DNA of 8,564 bases, taken from positions 1 to 8,564 of the forward strand of contig JAUWDF010000018.1 in NCBI GenBank assembly GCA_030608925.1, given 5' to 3'. Under the pieces are notes generated by a model. That model was given only the letters and a program-made list of their open reading frames with translations. It searched no databases and was not told the DNA's origin. Positions 1 to 5,448 of this stretch are shown in pieces; position 1 is the first letter of the stretch, and each line of letters starts with the position of its first letter. A program made the translations under genes and the position numbers. Origin of the DNA: Candidatus Bathyarchaeota archaeon. Lineage in GTDB: Archaea; Thermoproteota; Bathyarchaeia; Bathyarchaeales; SOJC01.

Positions 1-514
1 TTATTTCTTCAGGATTATTAGGCTCTTCAGTTTTACTTAGATTTTGCTTTTCTAAGAAGCCTAATAACTGAGGGAAATCGGGCCAATCAATTCCGTCTTG
101 GGCTAATCCGTCAGTTATTATGCGGGGAAATTGGTCGGGAATTTCAATTGAACCTACTAGAACCACACTCCCCACAAGTAACATAGGGGCCCCTTGTCGC
201 TCAAGGGGGATATGGTAAAAATCTATCGCAGCTTGGAAAAGGATTTGCCCTTCAGGAGTAGAGGTGTTTATTGCCAAGATGCATAATTGCTCTTCATATT
301 TTTCTATCAAAGGGGGCAAATCTTGGGTTATCACTTGGTGGCAATGGGGGCAGGAAGGGGAATAAAACAGAATCGCGTTGACGAAAGGATTTTTTGCGTG
401 TGTGGTATCTTTTGAATATAAAAAACCTGCCACTAGAATTAGAATCAGAACGAGTTTCCTGATGGGAATAATATTTGTAGAATTTTTGACTTTCTTTACA
501 TCTGCAAATGTCAT
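1..514 (-). CDS. Thioredoxin-fold protein with CPHC motif, probable N-terminal part of a VKOR-family fusion (partial)
   Basis: The frame is open from an ATG at 514 to the left edge, giving 171 visible codons. The N-terminus has a basic stretch and then a hydrophobic segment at about residues 20-33 (KLVLILILVAGFLYS), likely a signal anchor, so the domain should face outside. A thioredoxin-type strand and active site follow, with SPSCPHCH placing the redox cysteines at C55 and C58. The visible C-terminal part (about 158-171) is rich in N, E and P and looks like a linker. From memory of the family, this domain order resembles proteins where the thioredoxin domain precedes a four-helix vitamin K epoxide reductase domain that reoxidises the CxxC. 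That second domain would lie beyond the edge and is inferred. It is the last visible gene of a minus-strand run, 27 nt after the preceding stop. No strong Shine-Dalgarno precedes the ATG, so the start is less certain than the frame. Confidence 0.75.
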   Translation of the reverse strand, partial: MTFADVKKVKNSTNIIPIRKLVLILILVAGFLYSKDTTHAKNPFVNAILFYSPSCPHCHQVITQDLPPLIEKYEEQLCILAINTSTPEGQILFQAAIDFYHIPLERQGAPMLLVGSVVLVGSIEIPDQFPRIITDGLAQDGIDWPDFPQLLGFLEKQNLSKTEEPNNPEEI

Positions 515-541
515 TGTAGTTTATACCAAGTTGCCTTTTTA

Positions 542-1189
542 TTAAAGGATTTCTGAAAGTGGTGGAATGTAATGAGGAAGGGTAGATTCCTCTTGGAGCG
601 CCTGAATTTCTGTGTGTAAGAAGTGTACAAGATCCTGGGTATATTCTTGTAAGGAATGCCTAAATTTCTCAATTAAGGATTCAAGGCAAGCTGCATATAA
701 AGTCAGTGGTTCAACTTTGGATAGGCGCGTTTCAAATTCATGAGGCTCGCTTTCCCATTTAGCAAACCTTTCCGCCAGGATTATTTCGACCTCTTCTATA
801 AACCAAATTATTGTTGGTCGTACAAATTGGAAGATTGGTGCGGGGGATATTAGGGTGCATATTTTTTCTTGCTCTTCCACCTCAATTTGGAGTTCCCCGC
901 CAAAGGTAAAGGCAAATACTACTTTCCCTTTTCGGTCTTGTATTCGAACAGGACCAGCCACAACTTGATATTTGTTTTGGTGAAGTCCTTTGTAGGAAAT
1001 AGTGAGATGCTCAATCTTTTCATCATCTGAAACCATGAAAAACACTCGCTTGGGATCAAAATGCATGTTAGTTGGAGTTGGGCGCAATATAATATCCAAG
1101 CGATAATGGTCAGGATACTCAGAGTGTCTGGATGTTGAAAACATGTAACCTAGTTCGTGTCTTCGGGAAAGAATCTGTGATTCAACCAC
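542..1189 (-). CDS. Unrecognised 215-aa protein coupled to the universal stress protein gene
   Basis: I do not recognise this family. The first half (about residues 20-115) alternates charged and hydrophobic residues like a beta-rich domain. The second half (about 130-205) is acidic and helical with a long amphipathic stretch. There is no signal peptide, membrane segment or obvious catalytic motif. The start is GTG at 1189-1187 and overlaps the TAG stop of the upstream stress-protein gene by one base (TAGTG), with a GGTGAGGG purine run just before it. This arrangement suggests translational coupling. An internal Met at residue 16 is an alternative start. Its position between a universal stress protein and a thioredoxin/VKOR-type protein suggests a stress or redox role, but that is context only. 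Confidence 0.7.
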   Translation of the reverse strand: MVESQILSRRHELGYMFSTSRHSEYPDHYRLDIILRPTPTNMHFDPKRVFFMVSDDEKIEHLTISYKGLHQNKYQVVAGPVRIQDRKGKVVFAFTFGGELQIEVEEQEKICTLISPAPIFQFVRPTIIWFIEEVEIILAERFAKWESEPHEFETRLSKVEPLTLYAACLESLIEKFRHSLQEYTQDLVHFLHTEIQALQEESTLPHYIPPLSEIL

Positions 1190-1641
1190 TATCCCTCACC
1201 TTCCGCCCTAACCAGAAGGAGTGGGCGATCTACGAGGTGAAGCACACTAGCAGCCACACTGCCGTAAAAAACCCGGGACAAACCCGAACGCCCATGACTA
1301 GCCATTGCGATCAGGTCAATTTTTTCACGTTCAGCGATTTCCATGATCGTATGGGCAATAGAACCCTCTTTAACAATAGACTTACTCTTTATGTTTTTTG
1401 CCCGGAATTCTCCTATCAACCCAGTATGGTTGGCTTCTGCTTGCTTTATCATTGCTTCAGTTGATATTTTTTCAACATCAACTGAACTGTAACCATGTGG
1501 TGAGGTTAATACATAATGAGGTTCAACCACATGCAAGAAAATAACCTGAGATCCAAAGTTATGGGCCAATTCCTCCACATGAGGAAGGATTCTTTCCGCG
1601 CGTTTTGAACCATCTAGCGGAACCAATATTCTTTTATACAT
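1189..1641 (-). CDS. Universal stress protein (UspA family, ATP-binding type)
   Basis: This 150-aa protein has the usual length of a single Usp domain. It begins MYKRILVPLDGS, the standard first strand with the nucleotide-contacting Asp at position 10. Near the C-terminus, SHGRSGLSRVFYGS fits the ATP-binding pattern G-x2-G-x9-G-S, with Ala at the first position (A114), then G117, G127 and S128. That Ala substitution is frequent in ATP-binding members. I chose the ATG at 1641, not the longer frame from 1701, because AAGGAG lies about 8 nt upstream and the family N-terminus starts there. Usp proteins are cytoplasmic and bind ATP during stress or growth arrest; the specific process here is unknown. 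The gene lies about 95 nt after the CBS-ACT gene and is coupled to the next gene by a TAGTG overlap. Confidence 0.93.
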   Translation of the reverse strand: MYKRILVPLDGSKRAERILPHVEELAHNFGSQVIFLHVVEPHYVLTSPHGYSSVDVEKISTEAMIKQAEANHTGLIGEFRAKNIKSKSIVKEGSIAHTIMEIAEREKIDLIAMASHGRSGLSRVFYGSVAASVLHLVDRPLLLVRAEGEG

Positions 1642-1682
1642 CTGATACTCCTTTTGGATACAAAACCCTATCAGTTGAAAGG

Positions 1683-1711
1683 GTGTATTTGAAAATCTCA
1701 AAACTTGTCAA
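1683..1711 (-). promoter_or_regulatory. Possible internal promoter upstream of the universal stress protein gene
   Basis: On the minus strand a perfect -35 hexamer TTGACA (1711-1706) is followed 17 nt later by only a weak -10 match (ATACAC). The surrounding GTTGACAAGT also occurs in the XRE-cupin operator at 2548-2557. With such a poor -10 this is a candidate only. Confidence 0.25.
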
Positions 1712-1736
1712 CCAGTTTTCTTTATCCTTTAATGAA

Positions 1737-2384
1737 TTAGATACTTTCCCTAACGTCAATGATTTGTTCAACGTACGGTTCTATCGTTTTCTTCAAAGCT
1801 TCTGATTCAATTCCGCTTACCTTCAACACAATTTCGCGATTCTCGCTGCTCTCGCCCAGGAATGTGCCTAGAGCGATAATATTTCCTCCCTGGTCGAAGA
1901 TAGCCTTGGTTAATTGAGCTAATTCGCCAGGAGTATCTGGGACAAGCGCTGCTAAACGGACCCCGGGTTCACGAGCGCCAAGCAATTCAAGAAATACCTT
2001 GAAAAGATCTGTCTCGGTAATAATCCCTACGATCTTTTTTTCACGTACGACAGGTACACCACCGATCTTGTTGTCTGCCATAATCCGTGCTACTTCCTCA
2101 AGTGGTGTTTCCTCCATTACAGTAATCACATCTTTTGTCATGATATGGTTTATCGTGATCTTGCTAAGCAAATAGTTAATTTCAAAAATACTTAGGCTTG
2201 TTGCATCTGAGGGAGAGGCATGCAATAAATCGCTTTCAGACACAATACCAACGAGGTTGCCCTTTTTATCCACGACAGGCAATCTACGAATGTGTTCTTT
2301 ACGCATAAGATTATGAGCATCGGTCATTGGCATTTTCGGGTGGATTGTGATTACAGGATGTGACATTCTTTCGCTAACTAACAT
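1737..2384 (-). CDS. CBS-CBS-ACT domain protein (AcuB-like regulatory protein)
   Basis: This 215-aa protein carries two CBS motifs and a C-terminal ACT domain. CBS1 spans about residues 6-56 (opening at MSHPVITIHP, closing at LVGIVSESDLL). CBS2 spans about 80-130 (opening at IMTKDVITV, closing at IVGIITETDLF). The ACT domain at about 142-212 begins VRLAALVPDTPGELAQL, the usual first strand and glycine turn. CBS pairs bind adenine nucleotides and ACT domains often bind amino acids, so it probably senses a small molecule in the cytoplasm; the target is unknown. Similar CBS-CBS-ACT proteins are often named AcuB, but nothing here shows a link to acetoin metabolism. GGAGG stands about 7 nt before the ATG at 2384, supporting the start. 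It is the first gene of the minus-strand stress run, divergent from the XRE-cupin gene. Confidence 0.92.
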   Translation of the reverse strand: MLVSERMSHPVITIHPKMPMTDAHNLMRKEHIRRLPVVDKKGNLVGIVSESDLLHASPSDATSLSIFEINYLLSKITINHIMTKDVITVMEETPLEEVARIMADNKIGGVPVVREKKIVGIITETDLFKVFLELLGAREPGVRLAALVPDTPGELAQLTKAIFDQGGNIIALGTFLGESSENREIVLKVSGIESEALKKTIEPYVEQIIDVRESI

Positions 2385-2533
2385 TTCAAATCCTCCATTT
2401 TTGTAACTCCATTCTGATTTTTAGCCATACAACGGTTGAATTGATATATTGACTCACTCTTGTTTCCATACGCTTGTCTTTCCTATCGCTAATGCCTCTT
2501 CCAATTTCGAGCATAATTGTTCTTTCTATCACA

Positions 2534-2562
2534 ATATTACTACTTAAGTTGACAAGTGTCAA
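2534..2562 (-). promoter_or_regulatory. Candidate divergent promoter toward the CBS-ACT/Usp operon
   Basis: Because the operator is palindromic, the minus strand also shows a perfect -35 TTGACA (2562-2557). It is followed after 17 nt by TAATAT (2539-2534), four of six matches to the -10 consensus. Transcription would start near 2527 and give a leader of about 140 nt before the CBS-ACT start. This is weaker than the plus-strand promoter and inferred from spacing alone. Confidence 0.4.
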
Positions 2563-2573
2563 CTTAAGTAGTA
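2538..2573. promoter_or_regulatory. Perfect 17-bp-arm inverted repeat, probable operator of the XRE-cupin regulator
   Basis: The left arm TACTACTTAAGTTGACA (2538-2554) and the right arm TGTCAACTTAAGTAGTA (2557-2573) are exact reverse complements separated by two bases. The repeat contains the -35 hexamer and the whole spacer of the plus-strand promoter, and it overlaps the first bases of the -10. A dimer bound here would block RNA polymerase. The downstream gene encodes an XRE-type DNA-binding protein, so negative autoregulation is the natural reading (inference). Confidence 0.8.
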
Positions 2574-2577
2574 TAAT
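2549..2577 (+). promoter_or_regulatory. Consensus sigma-70 promoter of the XRE-cupin/CMD operon
   Basis: TTGACA (2549-2554), a spacer of exactly 17 bp, and TATAAT (2572-2577) match the housekeeping consensus at all 12 positions. The start site is expected near 2584, leaving a leader of about 43 nt before the ATG at 2627. It lies inside the inverted repeat, so this strong promoter is probably repressed most of the time. Confidence 0.82.
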
Positions 2578-2626
2578 TCTGTTAGATTCTTACATTTTTA
2601 TTACACTTAGATTAGCAGGAGAGCTT

Positions 2627-3208
2627 ATGAGCAGCGTAAAAGAACCCACCGTGGGTCGGATGATTAAATACTTGAGGGACAAGCAAAAATTATCACTGCG
2701 GGGTCTCTCAGACTTAAGCGGGCTTTCGATAAATGCAATCAGCAAAATTGAGCGTGGTGAGAATTCACCAACAGTTGCATCGCTTCACCGGCTAGCGTCA
2801 GCTCTGGAGGTACATATCACAGAGCTTTTCCAGCAAGATATTCATCAGATCAGCGTCTTTGTAAAAAAGGAAGACGCTACGTTACTTAGAAGCGATGGCT
2901 TGGTTATTGAAAGCTTAGGAAGCGGTTTACCACATCAACAGTTAGAGCCTTTCAAAATGATTATTGCCCCGGATAAAACAAATATTCCAGAACCAGTCTC
3001 ACATTCAGGTGAAGAATTTGTATATTGTCTAACTGGCATATTGGAATACTTTGTAGGAAACGAATCATTTATCTTGGAACCTGGTGATCGGTTATTATTC
3101 AAAGCTTCGCAATCACACAGTTGGCGAAATCTCGGTTCGGAGCCTGCAGAGATAATACTTGTCCTAGAAACCGATCGAGACCAACCTCTTCCTCACAAAC
3201 TTCATTAG
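2627..3208 (+). CDS. XRE-family transcriptional regulator with C-terminal cupin sensor domain
   Basis: This 193-aa protein has an N-terminal XRE helix-turn-helix at about residues 10-66, with typical GLSDLSGLSINAISKIERG and NSPTVASLHRLASAL stretches. A C-terminal cupin_2 domain spans about 105-185. Its first motif is HSGEEFVYCLTG (H126, E129/E130), and the second is EPGDRLLF with H164 downstream. The cupin probably binds a small ligand or metal and modulates DNA binding. An in-frame extension to an ATG at 2474 was rejected because it would run through the promoter and operator. The ATG at 2627 has AGGAGAG about 5 nt upstream and begins just before the HTH. Its TAG stop lies within the ribosome-binding site of the next gene, so the two are an operon. 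Members of this architecture often repress themselves and an adjacent enzyme gene; the ligand here is unknown. Confidence 0.93.
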   Translation: MSSVKEPTVGRMIKYLRDKQKLSLRGLSDLSGLSINAISKIERGENSPTVASLHRLASALEVHITELFQQDIHQISVFVKKEDATLLRSDGLVIESLGSGLPHQQLEPFKMIIAPDKTNIPEPVSHSGEEFVYCLTGILEYFVGNESFILEPGDRLLFKASQSHSWRNLGSEPAEIILVLETDRDQPLPHKLH

Positions 3209-3220
3209 GAGACTTATACA

Positions 3221-3568
3221 ATGGTTGAAAACTATCCAGAATTATTAAAAGAAGTCCACAAGACAATGTCGGCTTTAGGTAAAGAAACCCCAGAACTAAT
3301 GACGGGTTTTATGCAATTACATAAGGCCGGAACATCAGACGGCGTGCTTAGCGCTAAAGTCAAAGAATTAATTGCTCTTGCAATTGGCATAACTGTCCGC
3401 TGTGATGGTTGTATCGCATTTCATGTGCAAGATGCGATTAATGCAGGTGCCTCCCATGACGAAATCATAGATGCTATCGGAGTCGCCATTATGATGGGAG
3501 GAGGCCCAGCCGTTGTGTACGGATCCCAAGCGCTTGAGGCACTGAAGCAATTTGAAAAAGTAGGATAG
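3221..3568 (+). CDS. Carboxymuconolactone decarboxylase family protein (AhpD-like, CxxC)
   Basis: This 115-aa all-helical protein is typical in length for a single-domain CMD/AhpD-like member. The signature E-x11-C-x2-C-x3-H is complete: E49, C61 and C64 in CDGC, and H68. In AhpD this motif performs thiol-disulfide chemistry with peroxiredoxin partners; in relatives it supports other redox or decarboxylase-like reactions. A peroxidase-type or disulfide-exchange role in the cytoplasm is likely, but the substrate cannot be read from the sequence. The gene starts 12 nt after the XRE-cupin stop. AGGAG overlaps that stop about 9 nt before the ATG, so it is co-transcribed and probably controlled by the upstream operator. 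No clear terminator follows. Confidence 0.93.
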   Translation: MVENYPELLKEVHKTMSALGKETPELMTGFMQLHKAGTSDGVLSAKVKELIALAIGITVRCDGCIAFHVQDAINAGASHDEIIDAIGVAIMMGGGPAVVYGSQALEALKQFEKVG

Positions 3569-3579
3569 TCAAGATATAA

Positions 3580-3738
3580 AGTGACTCGATTTCAATATTA
3601 CTAGCTGTTTTAGTCCATTACCGCCCACCTTATTGGACCCATCTCGGACCTCATAGCGAGGCAGAAGAGCAATTCCTGGCCATGCTCAAATTTGAGCAGA
3701 AAAGCCATGTAGAAAAGCTCACTGAATTCCTCAATTGA
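3580..3738 (+). pseudogene. Possible gene remnant, open frame without a credible start
   Basis: After an in-frame TAA at 3577-3579 the frame stays open for 52 codons to a TGA at 3736-3738. The translation looks protein-like: it contains LVHYRPPYWTHLGPHSEAEE and, further on, FEQKSHVEKLTEFLN. The first Met is 15 codons before the end and no ribosome-binding site precedes the segment. It could be the tail of a gene whose front was lost, possibly when the neighbouring element arrived. I cannot assign a family, and 52 open codons can occur by chance. Confidence 0.25.
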
Positions 3739-3745
3739 GGTTGGG

Positions 3746-3886
3746 ATGGGATTTTCCATTAATACCCTAGTACCAGAGTTTACAAATAAATATATTACAG
3801 TTAGATCTGCAGCAGAATTCAGCGGTTACAATCAGCAATATCTTTGTCGGTTATTGAGGGAGGGTGTATTTTATGCGTGTGGGTGA
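3746..3886 (+). CDS. Short excisionase-like helix-turn-helix ORF (46 aa, probably truncated)
   Basis: An ATG at 3746 preceded by GAGGTTGGG opens a 46-codon frame ending in TGA at 3884-3886. The central part reads YITVRSAAEFSGYNQQYL and continues CRLLREG. This matches the usual first helices of MerR/excisionase-type winged helix domains (ITVxEAAxxSGY..xYLrrLlreG). Such proteins normally continue with a wing strand and a tail, and here the frame stops right after the recognition helix, so it is likely a shortened or decayed copy. A plus-strand HTH of this type next to a tyrosine recombinase suggests a recombination directionality factor (inference). The left 12-bp direct repeat falls on codons 3-6. 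An alternative is a remnant of an unrelated DNA-binding protein. Confidence 0.45.
   Translation: MGFSINTLVPEFTNKYITVRSAAEFSGYNQQYLCRLLREGVFYACG
3753..3764. repeat. Left copy of 12-bp direct repeat, candidate attL core
   Basis: TTTCCATTAATA recurs exactly at 5449-5460 in the same orientation. The two copies bracket the recombinase module, as expected for a duplicated attachment core. Confidence 0.45.
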
Positions 3887-4005
3887 TTCTCTGTCCTAGA
3901 AATAGGGCAAAAAAGGGGTGAGCTAAGACTTCCTGCTGTTCGTGGCTTAGAATGGCTCTAGGCGTGTCTGTGCTTCAACTCTTATCATTTATGGTCAAGC
4001 AATAG
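3887..4005. other. Non-coding stretch between the HTH ORF and the terminator
   Basis: I see no gene here. The frame of the HTH ORF stays open for 24 codons beyond its TGA, to a TAG at 3959-3961, which may be residual coding sequence of its lost tail. No promoter or repeat stands out. Confidence 0.4.
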
Positions 4006-4034
4006 AAAAAACCCTGCTAGAGCTAGACAGGGGC
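4006..4034 (-). terminator. Factor-independent terminator of the int/membrane-protein operon
   Basis: Read on the minus strand, CCCTG-T-CTAG pairs with CTAG-CAGGG across a two-base loop (one bulged T), and TTTTTT (4011-4006) follows at once. It lies about 45 nt downstream of the stop of the 4078-4482 gene, in the right place and orientation to end that operon. Confidence 0.75.
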
Positions 4035-4077
4035 TAACGGATGAGCTAGTAAATATGACAATTTTAAACTAGTTTAA

Positions 4078-4482
4078 CTAGGCATTTCTCTCAAGTATCC
4101 CCTGTATTCTTCTATTAATCTCGGTAAGAACAGACACCCAGCGAGCAACCTTGTCTGTTGGATCATATGCATCTACCTGACCAAGCCAGTCTATAAGAGC
4201 TCCTGCCGCTGGTGAGAGTTTATTGGCTATTTCAAACGCCCGATCATGAATTCTCTTTGCTTCTTTAATCCACTCATCCTGATTATCCATAGCCCTGCAC
4301 TCACCAATGGTTCTATGTTCGATAGATCGCCCCCTAATCTCTGTTAATTCTTTTATTGTCCTGCGTTTACTACGTCTCAATACATAACTTCCTCCTGTAA
4401 TAATAACTGCGGCAAGTGCACCGCCAATTGCACCGCCAATTATCTCTGACAAAAGTTCAGCGCAATCAAAAAACTCACTCAT
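4078..4482 (-). CDS. Small single-pass membrane protein, unknown function, coupled to the recombinase gene
   Basis: This 134-aa protein is not one I recognise. Residues about 12-35 form a glycine- and alanine-rich transmembrane segment (IIGGAIGGALAAVIITGG). It is followed by the basic stretch RRSKRR, which predicts an outside N-terminus and a cytoplasmic tail. The tail (about 45-134) is charged and helical, with WIKEAKRIHDRAFEIANKL and, near the end, VLTEINRRIQGILERN. Its Shine-Dalgarno AAGGAGG is built from the last codons of the recombinase gene, and the ATG follows that stop by only 5 nt, so the two are translated together. A terminator lies about 45 nt downstream. As the only other full-length gene of the putative element it could be an accessory or cargo gene such as an immunity, exclusion or defence function. 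That is speculation from position. Confidence 0.75.
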   Translation of the reverse strand: MSEFFDCAELLSEIIGGAIGGALAAVIITGGSYVLRRSKRRTIKELTEIRGRSIEHRTIGECRAMDNQDEWIKEAKRIHDRAFEIANKLSPAAGALIDWLGQVDAYDPTDKVARWVSVLTEINRRIQGILERNA

Positions 4483-4487
4483 TGTTA

Positions 4488-5357
4488 TTATCCTCCTTCA
4501 TAACTAATAAGCAATTCAGCAGGGGCTAATAATCTATCGCTTGAATGGTGATAGCTTAGTGTTGTATCAAAGCTAGAGTGCCTAGCCATTTGTTGAACCT
4601 GTAGTGGTGTAGCACCATTTGTTAGCGCGTTTGTAATAGCTGTGTGCCTTAGGCTGTGTATTGACTTTCTAGAATGTTTATATTTATCTTTCTTGGGCTT
4701 GAGTAGTGGGTCTAGCATTATACCTGCTTCTATCATCCTGTCTTTGATAGTCTCTGTTAGTGATCTTAGAGCTAGTCTTTCACCTTTAGACTTGATACTA
4801 AGGCTTGTGAATAGGGCTTCTGACTTATCGCCAGATCTGACATTTAGCCATGAGTTTATAACCTGCTCTTGGTTTGCAGGGATAACTACAAACTCGTCTT
4901 TTTCTAATCTCCCCTTACCTTGAACCCATAGCACTAGCCTACCCTGTTTAGTTGTCAAATCTTCCAAGTTAGCTCTATATAGCTCTACCCTTCTCAAAGC
5001 ACAATAAAGCATGAGGGTTAAGATAGCTCTATCTCTAATACCTAACCCGTTATCTTGGCAGGTCTCAAATAGCGTGTGTACTTCTGCGTTTGTTAGCTGG
5101 TCTCTCTTATGATGTGTAGATCTTGAGCGTTTAGCACCTTTCACTATTTGAGCCGGACTAAACGGTAGATAGCCATATAGAACCATGAACCGATAGAAAG
5201 ACCTAACAGCAGATAGTCTTAGATTTATTGTCTGTGGGCTGTAGCTCTCTGATAGCTTGGACTTGAAACCTAGCACATCTTTAGGGCTTACTGTGCCGGT
5301 TTCTAACGCATTATCTTTCAGATAATCAGTAAATATATTTATCCCGATCTGGTACAT
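4488..5357 (-). CDS. Tyrosine recombinase / phage-type integrase
   Basis: This 289-aa protein has the length and layout of Xer-like simple recombinases. A SAM-like core-binding domain covers about residues 1-80 (INIFTDYLKD; SPQTINLRLSAVRSFYRF). The catalytic domain covers about 86-285. All six catalytic positions can be assigned: R122 (CALRRVEL), K148 (QGKGRLEK), H234 and R237 (HSLRHTA), H260 (ARHSS) and the nucleophile Y269 nine residues later. The protein should therefore be active at two inverted binding arms around a short spacer. There is no separate arm-binding domain and no integron-integrase insertion. The ATG at 5357 has no visible Shine-Dalgarno; the in-frame sequence upstream stays open to a TAA just inside the 5412-5445 repeat without another ATG or GTG. 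The N-terminus is therefore either minimal or slightly truncated. The gene ends in EGG codons that supply the ribosome-binding site of the next gene. Confidence 0.93.
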   Translation of the reverse strand: MYQIGINIFTDYLKDNALETGTVSPKDVLGFKSKLSESYSPQTINLRLSAVRSFYRFMVLYGYLPFSPAQIVKGAKRSRSTHHKRDQLTNAEVHTLFETCQDNGLGIRDRAILTLMLYCALRRVELYRANLEDLTTKQGRLVLWVQGKGRLEKDEFVVIPANQEQVINSWLNVRSGDKSEALFTSLSIKSKGERLALRSLTETIKDRMIEAGIMLDPLLKPKKDKYKHSRKSIHSLRHTAITNALTNGATPLQVQQMARHSSFDTTLSYHHSSDRLLAPAELLISYEGG

Positions 5358-5411
5358 CTGGGTAGGATTGACACTGCAAAAGGCAACTTCATAACCGGAC
5401 AGGAATCCAAA

Positions 5412-5445
5412 GTAATGGGGTAGGTTGGCGCACCTATCCCATTAC
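5412..5445. repeat. 14-6-14 inverted repeat, dif-like candidate recombinase core site
   Basis: The left arm GTAATGGGGTAGGT (5412-5425) and the right arm ACCTATCCCATTAC (5432-5445) pair at 13 of 14 positions (the exception is G opposite T) around the 6-bp spacer TGGCGC. Two inverted arms with a 6-bp centre is the geometry of Xer/Cre-type sites. It lies 55 bp upstream of the recombinase start and 3 bp from the right 12-bp repeat. The flanking genes diverge here, so a terminator is not expected. An operator for int is the main alternative. Confidence 0.5.
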
Positions 5446-5448
5446 AAC

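Noticed and set aside
1642..1701. Longer start for the universal stress protein at 1701
   Set aside because: The 20 extra residues lie before the conserved MYKRILVPLDGS start and lack a ribosome-binding site. AAGGAG precedes the ATG at 1641.
2474..2626. N-terminal extension of the XRE-cupin protein from an ATG at 2474
   Set aside because: It would read through the consensus promoter and operator and adds a hydrophobic, low-quality stretch. The ATG at 2627 has a good ribosome-binding site and the normal family start.
3884..3961. TGA readthrough or recoding of the HTH mini-gene, since the frame stays open 24 codons further
   Set aside because: The extension does not resemble the expected wing strand and there is no recoding structure. 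A truncated or decayed copy is simpler.
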